Shown: one piece after another, positions 44,924 to 57,700 of the stretch
How positions within the stretch are numbered: position 1 is the first letter of the stretch
Layout: each line of letters starts with the position of its first letter
NCBI GenBank assembly: GCA_003260075.1
Contig: QLIY01000345.1
Location: 63,812-127,811, forward strand
DNA: 64,000 nt
Direction of reading: 5' to 3'
Origin: Phallusia mammillata
Taxonomy: Eukaryota > Chordata > Ascidiacea > Phlebobranchia > Ascidiidae
The notes under the pieces: generated by a model
The model's database searches: none
Told to the model about the DNA's origin: nothing
What the model saw: the letters and a program-made list of their open reading frames with translations, nothing else
Translations under genes and position numbers: made by a program

Positions 44924-47900
44924 ATTTTTTATTATATATTTTTTTTTGCAGAATAAAAGTCTGCGTTTTATGTTTTTGAATGATACTTTTGTTAAAACCG
45001 CGCTATATGTCATTCCTTATGGTAATCCCACAAAGGTTTGCAAAACAAACAAACAATTTTTCCGTTTGCCTACGCTTTTAACAGGCTATTGTCGAAACAG
45101 GTGGAAGTCTATTGAATCTCTGTCCAGAATCCGAAGATTAATAATATTACGAAAATTATTTTGTTATTTTTTTAGAAAAACCAAAGCGCAAAGTAGCAGT
45201 AGCAAACAACGCTGGATTGCGGCCGTTGTCGGGAAAATCATCCCCTGATCTAGGAGTGAACACAAACTTTGATGAATTGAACATTGTAAGTTGCATTTAA
45301 CTGGTTATATTTGGTTAGTTTTGGGAAAGAAATACTAAATGTAACTGTTTCAAGCTCCAGTTTTTTTGTGAATCAACTGTATATTCTCCTTTACACAGCC
45401 TGAACCACAGTTAAAATCGTCAGGATACGTTCTACCTATGCTCTACTTTGACATGGGACCAAACAATCTCTTCCGACTGTTCAGGCAAGGAGCGGTAACT
45501 GCCTATGAGATGGGCAGAACTGCTGTTGTTCCAGTTTTTCACAGGTAAGACAATTAAAGTTTATAGATTAAATTTACCCTGTGTTTCAACATAATGTTCT
45601 TCAAAAAGTGAAAAAAAAGAAAAAAGCACTACAGCAATACAACTAAAATGTTTTATGTACACCTTCCTAAGCAAACATATTAATAAATTTACAAGACATC
45701 CTCGCATGGGTGATGCAGCATCAAATCCATTTGTACTTCCAATTTTTGATCAAAACTACACAGTGGACCTCGTGTGGCCGCCAACAGACACAATAGACCC
45801 AGGAACGTTGAAAAAGGTGGGTTAAGATTCAAACGATAATGGATATGGTGTCTTAATTTAACGATTGTCAAATCAGGTTATGGGAGTAAGCTCAATGAAA
45901 GACTTTCGCAAAGACTGTAAAGGACACTTAAATCTATTAGTAAAATGCGGGCAGTTGGATCCAAAACGCCTTGATGGAATTCAACATTTTCAAAGAGCTG
46001 CTGATTTAAAGGTATAGTTTATTTGACATTGATACAAACATGATATCAGACATCAGTCACAAACTATTTACACTAATACTTTTGTACACAGCGTAGCCTA
46101 TGCTGCTTAATATATGGCGTACAGGTTTGTTTATTGTGCACTAAGCGATTTTCTCATGAGATACCACGCTCTCAGGAAGCTTTATATAGCAGTAAACATT
46201 AATCGCGCTGATTTACAGAATTGCATTCAATTAAGTTATTAAGGAATGTAGAGTTAAAAAAAAATTACAAACTTAACAAAAATCAGTGCAAAAATTACTG
46301 AACAATTATTTCCGTTTAACCAGCAAACCTTTTTGATTTAAGGTTGATAAGGAGATTAGTATCGCTACATATGAAGAACTTGTTCCCAACGATTTAAGTC
46401 CAGGAGTGGTTGGGCCGGACGAATATAAATGTATGGGCATTATTTATGGAAAGAAATGTCTACCAAGTCAGGATAGATGGCTTGCAACGTTTTCTAGGAT
46501 AGCAAAGTCTTTCATGAGGTGCTTAACATATATGAAATGATATTGGTAAAACTGTAGAAAGTAAATATTGATCACATTTTAATAATCTGCATTTTGTAAT
46601 CTTACGTGATGTTACAGACCCTTACCATGTCGGAAATTTGCTGCAAACTTCATTGAAAACGTGATGGGTGGACAACCCTATATGGCTGTTCATTGGAGAG
46701 GGGGGGGGGTAAACTGTAGAAAGTAAATATTGATCACATTTTAATATTCTGCATTTTTTAATCTTACGTGATGTTACAGACCCTTACCATGTCGAAAATT
46801 TGCTGCAAACTTTATTGAAAACGTGATGGGTGGACAACCCTATATGGCTGTTCATTGGAGATACGAGTCCGACTGGCTTGATATGTGAGTTAATCAATCT
46901 TAATCGAAACAACACTACTAACAAAATGTGCTTGTATAATGTTATAGTCCTGGACCTGGTAATCGTTTGTGAAAATTTAACAAAAAAATGTCGTTAAAGG
47001 TGTAAACCTTCGAGGCCGAAAGGAGCCCGAGAACGCAACAAAGAAATTTGCCGTCTTACAATGGGTCTGACTTATGATGATGAAATAAGAAACAACTTTA
47101 TCCAAGCAATAAAGGACAAGATGGCCGACTACAGTCTAAAACAACTTTTCCTCGCAAGTCCCCCAAATGTGAGCTTTATCAACACTGCTGTTTCAAAGTG
47201 CGTTAAATTTAAACACATGCTTTTTTGTTAGAATATAGATCTGATTAGACTCATGAACGAAAGCTTTCCGGGAAACTTCTACTATAGCGACGACATTATA
47301 CAATACGCAAAAAAGACAGAGGGCGAAGGATTTCTGACCAACAACTACAAAGGATCGTTTATAGAGCAGGAAGTGTGTTTTAGTAAGTGATGAAAACAAG
47401 AAGGCAGAAAAGATGCGCTACTGCATAACCCCGATGTATTGTATACTTATTTAACTGAATCATGTACCTTGAATCGCAGAATCCACGCTGTTCCTTGGTT
47501 CTTCACTTTCGTCGTGGACGCAAACGGTTTTAACCGATCGCTTGGCTCGAGGAATTAAACGGCATGATAGCGTTTTGCATGTTGTAGGAAAAGGTAAGCA
47601 ATCAATTTATGGAGTCACAAAGAGGTCATGAGGATAGTCATGGAATAGGTGTACAAAACATTGTAAGCTTCGTGTACGAGACATAACTGTAGACGAGTAG
47701 AAAGACAGTAAAAAAAATGCGTTTGGTTACCCCCATATACACCACATGGGGAGCGCGGAACAGTCTAAAGTTTATGATAAAAAAATAAAATAAACTTCGG
47801 AACCCCTGTCCTAAACCTTAATCTGTCAAAAGTTAGGATGCAGGTTTAGACAACTGTGAGCATAATTTTAAAATAAGTGCTTTTACTAATCACGTTGGCT

Positions 47901-48054
47901 TAAAGGCGTATAATTGTGTTGAAACCGCGATCAGCATTGCTTATTGTTATATCCGCTGTGCATTTCAGGTGCTCCTGGTTTCCCAGCGCTAATATTCCAA
48001 TTTCCTGAAGGAAAATTCAACTTTGGCGGAATGATACCGGGCAAAAAAGTTTGA
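43454..48054 (+). CDS. O-fucosyltransferase-family type II membrane protein, 14 exons
   Basis: Predicted Golgi/ER glycosyltransferase using GDP-fucose, about 597 aa. Exons: 43454-43579, 43693-43779, 43957-44055, 44440-44608, 45176-45285, 45399-45544, 45696-45816, 45877-46011, 46343-46518, 46780-46884, 47000-47168, 47232-47382, 47480-47593 and 47969-48054, all GT-AG with matching phases and stop TGA 48052. After a short basic N-terminus (MRMRLNKKFVKR) comes one hydrophobic anchor (SLELIGAVAVVYLMLEVL), then a Gln/Lys-rich stem of about 160 residues. The catalytic part has MAVHWRYESDWLD, aligned to the GIHLRIGSDW motif of POFUT1, and FLGSSLSSWTQTVLTDR, aligned to its FIGN.VSSFTAFV motif, as in the PF10250 protein O-fucosyltransferase family. 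The family is well supported; the acceptor and exact subfamily are not. Exon 10 is falsely duplicated at 46618-46699. An alternative exon from 44705 is possible. Confidence 0.72.
44222..44408. mobile_element. hAT-type miniature element, 187 bp
   Basis: Left end CAGTGGTACTGAACCTG, right end AGGTTAAAAACCACTG. Target duplications CTCTAATA (44214-44221) and CTCTAGTA (44409-44416) differ at one base. It is in an intron, ending 31 bp before exon 4 of the fucosyltransferase gene. Confidence 0.85.
44877..44922. other. 46-G run, probable sized gap
   Basis: 46 consecutive G in the intron between exons 4 and 5 of the fucosyltransferase gene. I see no direct repeat across it. Likely an estimated-size gap filled with G. 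Frames through it encode meaningless poly-Gly. Confidence 0.6.
46547..46861. repeat. Duplicated fucosyltransferase exon 10 with 10-G run
   Basis: 46547-46699 and 46710-46861 are copies with scattered substitutions; the G run is at 46700-46709. The left copy contains the exon 10 acceptor and most of the exon but breaks off inside HWR. Only the right copy (exon at 46780-46884) continues to a donor. Confidence 0.88.
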
Positions 48055-48409
48055 TGAACGTTTCAGTTTGTACGCCACGGGTTCGGCCACCAGTGCCAGG
48101 CAAATGACGATTATGCGCTGAACCTTATTTGCCTAATGCTTGACCACTGTTTTGTATTGTGTGCACTTGGCCAAACCGAAAGCAGCAACTCATATGATGA
48201 GCATACAGCCTGTGTTTTTGTTATAGATCAACCTGACATTAAATGTGAAGTGGGCTAGTTTTGAAAATGCTTATCTGGATATTTAGCAGAAGTTCTCTTT
48301 TCATTATTTGTTTTATATTTTACAATGCTCTGCAGTCTGCACGCACAATCAAGTGCCTATCACTTTTCGGATTGACTTAAAAGTATAACGCGTTTAGGTT
48401 AATTTTACC

Positions 48410-48415
48410 AATAAA
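48410..48415 (+). terminator. Polyadenylation signal of the fucosyltransferase gene
   Basis: AATAAA 356 nt after the stop codon at 48052-48054; a second one lies near 48595. Confidence 0.45.
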
Positions 48416-49602
48416 TTGCTCATGTTCTTTAGTTTTGTTATGATATGCTTTTGTTATTTTATGCGCCACGAATACACCATTTTTGTGTACGTAGTTGCAT
48501 TTTGACTATATCCTGTCTAAACTGGTCACAGTTACAATTACAAACGCCGGCAAGCTTTTTCGCGATGATTTTAGCCAGGCATTATTTCGGCTTTAATAAA
48601 CCAACCAATGTCCTGCACATGCAAGTTAACCAAACTGTTTATGCAGTCATCATGACACAGATTAGTTGAAATTCAAGAGCTGTTTTCAAGGCGTTTCGGT
48701 TTGGGGTATTAGTCCATCAGGGACTCCATCATCCTATCCATCATTTTCTGGTGTCGATGGCTACAAGTTAAACATCACCTAATAATGTTGACAACGAACT
48801 GACAAAACAAGAGTAGGCTTATAACAGGTTTGACGAGGCAGTAGGCTAAACCTCGGTGCAATAGTGCTTCTTGTAGCGTGTTGGTCTGAGTATCGTGATA
48901 GGGACCGCATTTCATCATGTTTGCGCAGTGTTTGGTCAACCAAATAATCAAATGGCCGCAGTCGGAAAACAAAATAGTTTATTTTGCTTAGTGAAAGAAC
49001 ACATAGCGACACAATTCACAAAGTCGGAAATAACTGCGCAACGTTGAAACGTCGGAAATATGGATCGCAAAACAATATATTAAACTTGCTGCAGCTACAG
49101 CGTATTATAAAGCGGTATGTAGCTTTAGTACCGACCCATCACAATTAAAAACATTTTTCGCGATACTTCGAACAAAACCTATGAAAAAGTATTTTAATGT
49201 CGTTTTGCCATACGCTAAAGAATGTAATCCAAATGTCATACTCTTAAGTAAATCCACTAGGCGAGGTGGTTTGATTTTTGCACTGTAAGAAATTATTCGA
49301 AAAAATGTGACGTAATCATCGACTTGTTTACAAAGGGGGGGGGGCAGGCGACGTGGCTTGATTTTTGCACTGGAAGAAATTATTCGAAAAAATGTGACGT
49401 AATCATCGACTTGTTTACAAACTTCGCACAAAGTAAAAAAAATCCCCTGTTTGTAAACTGCCTGTCCTTTGCCACATGGAAAAGTTTCTCCGAGAGTGCA
49501 TGGTCAGAGCCGTTGTTTATCTTATCTCTTTCTATATTTTAGTGGTTTGTGTATAGGACGTAAAGGCATATTGAAGTTATAAGGCACAAATATAACACAA
49601 CA
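48416..49602. other. Intergenic, fucosyltransferase to FMO-1
   Basis: No supported exon. A 76-bp direct repeat (49259-49334 and 49346-49421) is split by a 10-G run at 49335-49344. The FMO-1 promoter and 5' UTR must lie near 49440-49602; no TATA box is clear. Confidence 0.5.
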
Positions 49603-52600
49603 ATGGCTAAAAGGGTTTGCATAATTGGTGCAGGGGCAAGTGGACTGGCTGCAATTAAAGTTTGTCTTGAGGATGGTTTGGAACCGTTTTGCTTTGAAAT
49701 GAACAATGATATTGGCGGTAGGTTTTTTGATTTGCAAATCAATATGCATGATATTTATTTTCAAATAACATTAAAGGGTTATGGAGATATGAAGAAGGTG
49801 AACGGACAGGAGCGTGTGTTTACAAATCAACGATTATAAACACAAGCAAAGAGATTATGTGCTTTTCAACATTTCCAATTCCCAAAGAATTTCCAAATTA
49901 CATGCACCACACTAAAGTCATGGAATACTACCGGATGTTTTGTAATGAGTTGGGTATTTGTTTATGTCCTACAAAACATGTGAAAAAATAGGAAAATAGT
50001 GTATTTAAGCATTAGTTTGATTTAATTGAATCTAGTTTTGTATATAATTATACACTGTGTTGTGCATTTTTTGTCTTTTACAATAAAATTATTGTTTAAT
50101 TTTTTTTTGTGACCTGACCAGTTGTGAAACTATTAGGCCTTGTTTATTAAAATTTATGCTCCCTATTTATTTTCAAAAAGTGAATCAGTCATGTATGCAG
50201 ACTATTAAAAATATAGTGAGCATTGCTTAATGTTTGGTGTATGTACATTTTTTTTATCTCAAACCAATACTGTATATTGTTTGTTTGTTTTGCATTGTTG
50301 TTTGTAAATTTGCAGATTTGATTTGGAAAAACACATCAAGTTTGGGGGGGGGGGTTGCTTAATGTTTGGTGTAAGTACATTTTTTTATCTCAAACCAATA
50401 CTGTATATTGTTTGTTTGTTTTGCACTGTTGTTTGTAAATTTGCAGATTTGATTTGGAAAAACACATCAAGTTTCACACGAAAGTTTTATCTTGTACGGA
50501 GACAGATGATCATAAAGACACTGGCAGATGGTAAGTAAGAATTGCAAATAGACTGATAAGTGTTGAATCTGTTATCATGCAGCCATATCTATATCTGAAT
50601 CAGCATTTTTTTAGTTGTTACTTAACACAGCCATTTCTCTGTCTTGAGTAGAGCAAACTATGTGTTGCCCAACCACTTGTGTACAATCATTGTGTAACAT
50701 TAAATAGCACAAGGAAACTTCAGGGGGGGGGGGGCCATTTCTCTGTCTTGAGTAGAGCAAACTATGTGTTGCCCAACTATTTGTGTACAATCATTGTGTA
50801 ACATTAAATAGCACAAGGAAACTTCAGGTTAATTTGCCCATTGGTACATTTTAATTTATGCTTTATTGACCGAACAACATACCAAACAGGTTTGAATACT
50901 TCTTACTCTTAGCAAAAACTGTTCCTGCATATAAATTTGGGTTGTCACCTTTTTTGACCATACATAATTTGTAAAGTTTACAAACCAAATGCACCGGTCT
51001 GTTATCAGTAGGAATTATAACAAGCTTACTTTCTATTAGCATTTGGCTGTTTTAAAGGTGTGTAAAGACACAAAACTCCAAAACAGGAGTTGAGAAAAGT
51101 GAAGTATTTGATGGTATAATGGTTGCAGTAGGTCACCATGCAATCCCTAACCTGCCGCTGGACTCATTTCCAGGTTTTTCATGTTTTAAAATGTCCAAAC
51201 TGTCTGATGCAAGATTTTTTTTCTGCTTAGGAATTGAAAAGTTTAAAGGCAAGTATATGCACAGTCATTTATATCGAAACCATGATGGTTTTGAGGGCAA
51301 AAAGGTTGTTGTTGTTGGAATTGGAAATTCTGGTGGAGACATTGCAGTTGATCTAAGCAGGATAGCTGACCAGGTGCGCAAGACTTGCCAAAGTTGTCTA
51401 CCTCTTCAATGAAACTAATATTTCTTGTACCAAAACTGTAATCTACTGTAAAATATATTTTTTACACTGAACAATCAGTTCCGCAAAGCAATGGGAGTGA
51501 TAATGCTCAACACAGCAACTAGGACTCTAAATAAGTATACATTCCTGTTTACAGACATATTTAAGTACAAGAAGTGGAGCTTGGGTTTTCTACAGAGTAG
51601 ATAAGGGTGGAATGCCTGTGGATGTCAATATAACTACAAGGTATATGGCGATTCGAAACAAATTCAGGTTGGGAAAGTGATGAGTATTTTGTTGTTGGTA
51701 GATTGGGAAAAATTATTGACGGATTATTGCCCAGCAGTTTGGTTAATACACTTGGTGAAGCAATAGCAAATGCAAAATTTGACCATGAACTGTATGGATT
51801 AAGACCTAAACACAGGGTGTTTAGCCAGGTATAGATAAAATGCAAACATAAAAAAAACTTGTCAGCATGATTATACATTGCTTTTTTTAACTAGCATCCG
51901 ATGGTAAATGATGATTTGCCCAACAGAGTATTAAGTGGTACTCTAAAAATCAAAGGAAATGTTACAAGCTTTACTGAAAAAGGAGTGTATTTTGAAGATG
52001 GAGAATATGAAGATGTTGACATTGTCATATTTGCGACTGGTTTTAATTTTGCTTATCCATTTCTGAATGAATCAGTTGTTAAGGTACTATAAATAAATTA
52101 ATGAACTTATTTCTGTACAAACAATTCTTTTTGCCCTCTTTTTTATTTTGTAGTGAAATGTTTGTGGCATTTTGTATGCCACAATCTAAAAAGTGAACGT
52201 TTCAAACCACCCAGCATTGCCAGTTTATCACCTAAAACTTATATTTACTTGTTGCATTCCTTTGTCCTCATGTGCTTGCATATAAGCAACGAGGTTTGTT
52301 TATTTAGAGGACACACATTTTGTAAAAAAAAATTTTTGTTTTTGTTTTAGATGGTGTGGATTGTTTGTGTTTTAGATAAAAAAATGGGGGGGGGGGAAGG
52401 TTTGTTTATTTAGAGGACACACATTTTGTAAAAATTTTAAGTTTTTTTTGTTTTAGATGGTGTGGATTGTTTGTGTTTTAGATAAAAAAATGTCTGTATC
52501 CATGGGTGATAATAGCACAGAGTTTCACTAAATTATTAAGTTAGTTTACCTTTCTGTAACTGGTTAACATTTGTTTGCAGGTGAACCAAAATAGAACAAA

Positions 52601-53388
52601 ACTTTACAAATACATGTGGCCACCCAATGTTAAAAAGTCTTCATTAGCCATTATTGGTGCAGTTCAACCCTTAGGTGCCACTATCCCTCTTTCCGAATTG
52701 CAGTGTCGCTGGGCAACACAAGTGTTTAAAGGTAAAACTAAACAACAATTGGACCAAATTGCCAAAATCATATCTGTGTATTTATTATTAATACCAAAAT
52801 ATTTTTTTATATTTTTTTTGTAAGGTCTGGTAAAACTTCCTTCACAAGTAGAAATGAACGCTGACATTGACAAAAAGTTATCTGAAATGAAAAGACGGTA
52901 TTATGATTCACCCCGTCATACTGTCCAGGTAAAAATACATTTAAAAATAGTTTCTAATATATGATTGATTATGTAAGGAGCTTGCTTTGTTAAAACACAA
53001 TATTGCCTTAGGTTTTTAGACCAGTGGTTTTCAACCAGGGCCCATGGCCACCCAGACGGGCCATGAGCTGTGTTCCGGGGGCCCAGGGTGTAGATTCACT
53101 AGAAACACCCACTAAAATCCATTTCCTTTTTAACTTTATTCCCTAATTTAATCAACTATTTCACATACTATTTGTCTATATTGAGTTTTTATGATTACAG
53201 ATTCTTGTTTATTCTATTTGACCTGTTTAAAGTCAAAATTAGTACCGAATTCCAACATGAGATTGCCATTTACATTTTTTAAGGGGGCTGCAGGTCCTCC
53301 AGGGTTACTTGAGGTCCAAAAGTTACTTTTAAGGGGCTACGGTCCACAAAAGGTAGAGAACCACTTTTTTAGACATACATTTCTTTAC

Positions 53389-53482
<94 letters not shown>

Positions 53483-54060
53483 ATATGCCTAGTTGATGTT
53501 TAGGAGATAATTTGTTGAATTATTATATTTGATATATTTTTTGCATTATTCCATTTTAAAGTTAATTATTCAGTTCATTAAATATAGTAAAAAAGCAGCA
53601 ATTTAATTTGTGGTACAAAAGACAAAACACTACCTGGGCTGTTTCGGAGTTTGGCATACTTTATTTAGCAAGCTTTTATACTTTTCAGGTGGATCATGTT
53701 GATTATATGGATGAAGTTGCAGAACAGATAGGAGTCAAACCAAACATACTAAAACTATTTTTAACAGATCCAGCTTTGGCAAGCAAGGTTTATACTGGCA
53801 TGTGATTATTGTACCTGCTGTTTTAGTACTATATGCTTGGACAGGTGCTGTTTGAAGTGGCATCCCCATATCAATATCGTCTTTCAGGACCTGGAAAATG
53901 GCCAAAAGCTAGAGAAATGATCATGACCCAAATGGAACGTATTAAATTTCCTTTACAGAGCAGGCCAAGTGTGACAAGAGCTGAACCTTCACAGTTTGCT
54001 TGGATTAAACAAGTTGTCTTTATTCTCATATTTGGTGTAATCTTTTACAAACTCTTTTAA
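49603..54060 (+). CDS. Flavin-containing monooxygenase, tandem copy 1
   Basis: FMOs oxygenate nucleophilic N and S atoms using FAD, NADPH and O2 at the ER membrane. Exons: 49603-49717, 49777-49948, 50447-50530, 51058-51173, 51231-51373, 51555-51640, 51702-51828, 51895-52083, 52581-52731, 52825-52928, 53689-53787 and 53845-54060, giving 533 aa (vertebrate FMOs about 530-560). Landmarks: FAD site GAGASG at residues 9-14, the GLWRYEE region in exon 2, [12 protein letters not shown], the FMO signature [12 protein letters not shown] (FxGxxxHxxxY), NADPH site [19 protein letters not shown], and a C-terminal hydrophobic anchor [15 protein letters not shown]. Exon 2 ends at an unusual but family-consistent donor (GA before gttggg), fixed by comparison with copies 2 and 3. 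The left copy of exon 3 (50316-50343) is an artefact. Confidence 0.95.
50223..50474. repeat. Duplicated start of FMO-1 exon 3 with 11-G run
   Basis: 50223-50343 and 50355-50474 are copies of the intron end plus the first 28 bp of exon 3; the G run is at 50344-50354. Only the right copy continues into the rest of the exon. Confidence 0.86.
50631..50826. repeat. 92-bp direct repeat split by a 12-G run
   Basis: 50631-50722 and 50735-50826 are copies with two or so substitutions; G run at 50723-50734. FMO-1 intron. Confidence 0.85.
52293..52491. repeat. About 93-bp direct repeat split by an 11-G run
   Basis: 52293-52385 and 52399-52491 are copies with small differences in an A/T tract; G run at 52386-52396. 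FMO-1 intron. Confidence 0.83.
53022..53366. mobile_element. hAT-type non-autonomous element, 345 bp
   Basis: Left end CAGTGGTTTTCAACC, right end AGGTAGAGAACCACTT with the terminal G mutated. The exact target duplication TTTTAGAC lies at 53014-53021 and 53367-53374, the same octamer used by the 31768 element. It lies in the FMO-1 intron before exon 11, just left of a 91-G run. Confidence 0.85.
53391..53481. other. 91-G run, probable sized gap
   Basis: The longest homopolymer of the window, in the FMO-1 intron before exon 11. No direct repeat is seen across it. Taken as a gap of estimated size. Confidence 0.62.
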
Positions 54061-54790
54061 TGTATTGATGTGAAGGTCTACTTAATGTTGAATGTGTTAA
54101 GTGTTGCCAATAATAAGTGAATGTTATTTGTGCCATTATCATGTTACCCATATTTTGCACTACCATTTAACAATGCTGCACCTATCTCCTCATATTTTAT
54201 CCCCACTAATTCACTGTAAACATTTTTGTTGTTGAGTGATTAAAAAGATCCAACTAAAGATAGAAAAATTAAAACAACTGTGTTTGCTTTGTTGATTTTT
54301 ACATACCTGTTATCAATGTGGTGTTTATAAAGTCAAATCACAATGCAAAACATTAAATTATTAGAAAAAGTTTAAGTATAATAACAAAAAACTACCTGTT
54401 TTGTATAGTGGACAATAAGATTTTTATTTTAGATATGAAGCATGCAACATTTTGGTTTTACTTTTTTGTTGTTTGTTTTGCCTAGCATTGGGGGGGGGGG
54501 CAAAAAACTACCTGTTTTGTATAGTGGACAATAAGGTTTTTATTTTAGATATGATGCAACATTTTGGTTTTACTTTTTTGTTGTTTGTTTTGCCTAGCAT
54601 TCAGAAAACCTTCTCAATGTTGACCAAAGAAAAAAAGGAAATGTTTAACTATCAACCAAAGCTTTTATGCTCAGCACATTATGTATGTCAACATAACTTC
54701 GTGCACTAGTCGCCTCAAAGTGTGTGGGACAAACACTTGGTTCAGTGTCACCTCTAAAAAGTTTTCTGTAAGAAAGCCTGTTCCATATTA
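54061..54790. other. Intergenic, FMO-1 to FMO-2
   Basis: 730 bp. It contains a direct repeat, 54384-54489 and 54501-54601, split by an 11-G run at 54490-54500; the left copy has a 5-bp insertion (gaagc). There are no exons. The FMO-2 promoter should be near 54600-54790. Confidence 0.55.
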
Positions 54791-57700
54791 ATGGCAAAAA
54801 GGGTTTGCATAATAGGTGCAGGGGCAAGTGGACTAGCTGCAATCAAGATTTGTCTTGAGGATGGTTTGGAACCAGTTTGTTATGAGTTGAGCAATGATAT
54901 TGGAGGTGAAAGTTTAACACATAAAAATGATATAAAAAATGTATGCAGCATGTTTAAATGTATTTTCGTTGTTTAAAGGGTTGTGGAGATATGAAGAGAG
55001 AGAAAAAGATGAAGCTTGTGTCTACAAGTCAACTATTATTAATACAAGCAAGGAATTAATGTGTTTTTCAACTTTTCCCATTCCCAAGCACTTTCCAAAC
55101 TTTATGCACAATGCCAGAATTGTCGAATACTTTCGAATGTTCAGCAAAGAGTATGGTTTTTGTTTTAGTGTTTTTTTCTTATTGCGCCCTGTCTACATTT
55201 ATTTTTTTGTTGTTAGATTTGGGTTGGAGAAACATATTGAGTTTCACACAAAAGTTTTATCTTGCAAGCAAACAGATGATCATGAACAAACTGGAAAATG
55301 GTAAGTAATGCTTTCGAAGATACAATCAGGTAAGGCTCAACACCAATAACATTATCTTGTAAGGTGTGTCACAACCAAAAACATCAAAACTGAAGTTGAA
55401 ACCAGTGAAGTATTTGATGGAATAATAGTTGCTGTTGGTCACCATGCTGTTCCTAATCTGCCACTTGAGTCATTTCCAGGTCTTTGCTTTGATTTTTGAA
55501 AACATATAGCTACATGGTATTAATTTTTGGGGGGGGGGTAAAAGGATGGAATAGGGTAGGACTCAACACCAATAGAATTATCTTGTAAGGTGTGTTACAA
55601 CCAAAAATATCAAAACAAATTTTGAAACCATTGAAGTATTTGATGGAATAATGGGGGGGGGGGAAAAAGGATGGAATAGGGTAGGACTCAACACCAATAG
55701 AATTATCTTGCAAGGTGTGTTGCAACCAAGAATATCAAAACAAATTTTGAAACCATTGAAGTATTTGATGGAATAATGGTTGCTGTTGGTCACCATGCTG
55801 TTCCCAATCTGCCACTTGACTCATTTCCAGGTCTTTGATTTTTTTTTTTTTTAAACTCAAAACAACTAATTGGTTTTACTGTCATTTTGCGTTACTAGGT
55901 ATAGACAAATTCAAGGGCAAATGTATGCACAGTCATTCATATCGCACAAGTCATGGATTTGAGGGAAAGAAAGTGGTTGTTGTGGGAATTGGAAATTCTG
56001 GTGGAGACATTTCTGTTGAACTTAGCAGAGTGGCTGATCAGGTTTGGTACCTTTTTAATAATAACCTGGAATGAGGGTGTTATGTTACAAGCTTTTTGCA
56101 GGCATTTTTAAGTACAAGAAGTGGCTCATGGGTATTTTTTAGAGTGGATGAGGGTGGAATGCCTGTTGATGTCAATAAAACCAAAAGGTGATAATAAATT
56201 TGAAAAAAAAAATTATTTACACATATTTTTTCACTCTAGTATTGTGTAAATATTGAAAAATGAGATAGACCCTTATCTTTGATTTTTTATATTTTTTGCA
56301 TTACAGATTGGTAAAATACCAAAGACTTGTTTTTCCAGAAAGTTTTATTAACTCCACAGTTGAGAAAGAAATAAGTAACAGGTTTAATCATGAGCTCTAT
56401 GCCTTACGACCCAAGCACCGAGTTTTAAGCCAGGTATGCAATAGTGGATAACTTTCAGAAGGTTTTAACCAAAAGTAAAATATTACTGTTTCCTAAAAAT
56501 TTTCCTTGTTTCTGTTTAAGCATCCGAATGTTAATGATGATTTGCCAAACAGAGTGCTTAGTGGCACCTTGAAAGTAAAAGGTAACATTCAAAGCTTCAC
56601 AGAAAATGGTGTAATTTTTGAAGATGGAGAGTATCAAGATGTTGATGTTGTAATATTTGCAACTGGCTACAGTTTTTCCTATCCTTTCTTGGATGACTCA
56701 ATTGTCAAGGTAACAGCAGACAGCCCCTTTAAACAAACCATTTAAAAAAAATTAATTGTTTGTTATTGTAGGTTGAAAAAAATAGTACAAGGCTGTACAA
56801 ATTTATGTGGCCACCTAATATAAAAAATCCAACTCTAGCTATTATTGGTGGCATTCAACCTTGGGGGGCAATTAATCCCATTTCAGAGTTGCAATGCCGT
56901 TGGATTACCCGGGTCTTTAAAGGTAGATAACAAAAATGTGTAATCATAAATTACTTAGACTTGGTCTGTTTCTCATAGGTTTGACAAAACTTCCACCAAA
57001 AGAAGAAATGCATTCAGACATTGACAAAAATTTGTTTGAAATTCGGAAGCGATATTATGATTCACCTCGCCACACAGTTCAGGTAAAAAATGTGTGTTAA
57101 AATTTAATAGGATTCTGTTAACGAATGTACATTCTTAGAGTACATTTGTGTGTTTTAGGTAAGTTGTCATTGATATAATTTTTTCTGATGTCATATTTTT
57201 ATTACAACTTATCATGATTGTTCTGTTTTGCTGGGATTTTTTTTTACTTTGTGACACTGAAGTGAGCACTATTTCACAATGTTGTATTTGAAATCTCAGG
57301 TGGATTATGTAGAGTGGGGGGGGGGCCCGAAAGCGGCCACCGTGGATTTTTCGGTCCTTTTGCACCAATAACTTCAGCTATGATCACTCTAAACATTTAT
57401 GCACGAATGATTTGGCCGAGTTCTTTGACATGAGGACAGGGCTTGTAATGATTAACCTACTATGTCGTGGCTGTGTTAACGACGTTAAACACCGAATCTT
57501 CAAATGCTTGGCCAGTTTTGTTTATACTGCAACTATTTGGTAATAGGGCATCATTTTAACAGCTGGGCAAAGCAACAATCACTCGATAAAACGTGTCACA
57601 AAACAATTAAATTGGCAAACCAGTGGTACGCAAAATCGTGAATGTTACTCGATTGACAACAAAAGGGGAACGTGTGCACATAAGCCATGCAAGCATGTCG

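Noticed and set aside
19449-53496. Open frames with 15-30 consecutive glycines at 19449-19685, 44738-44979 and 53191-53496
   Set aside because: The glycines are translations of long G runs that look like gap fill. The flanking residues have no coding character.
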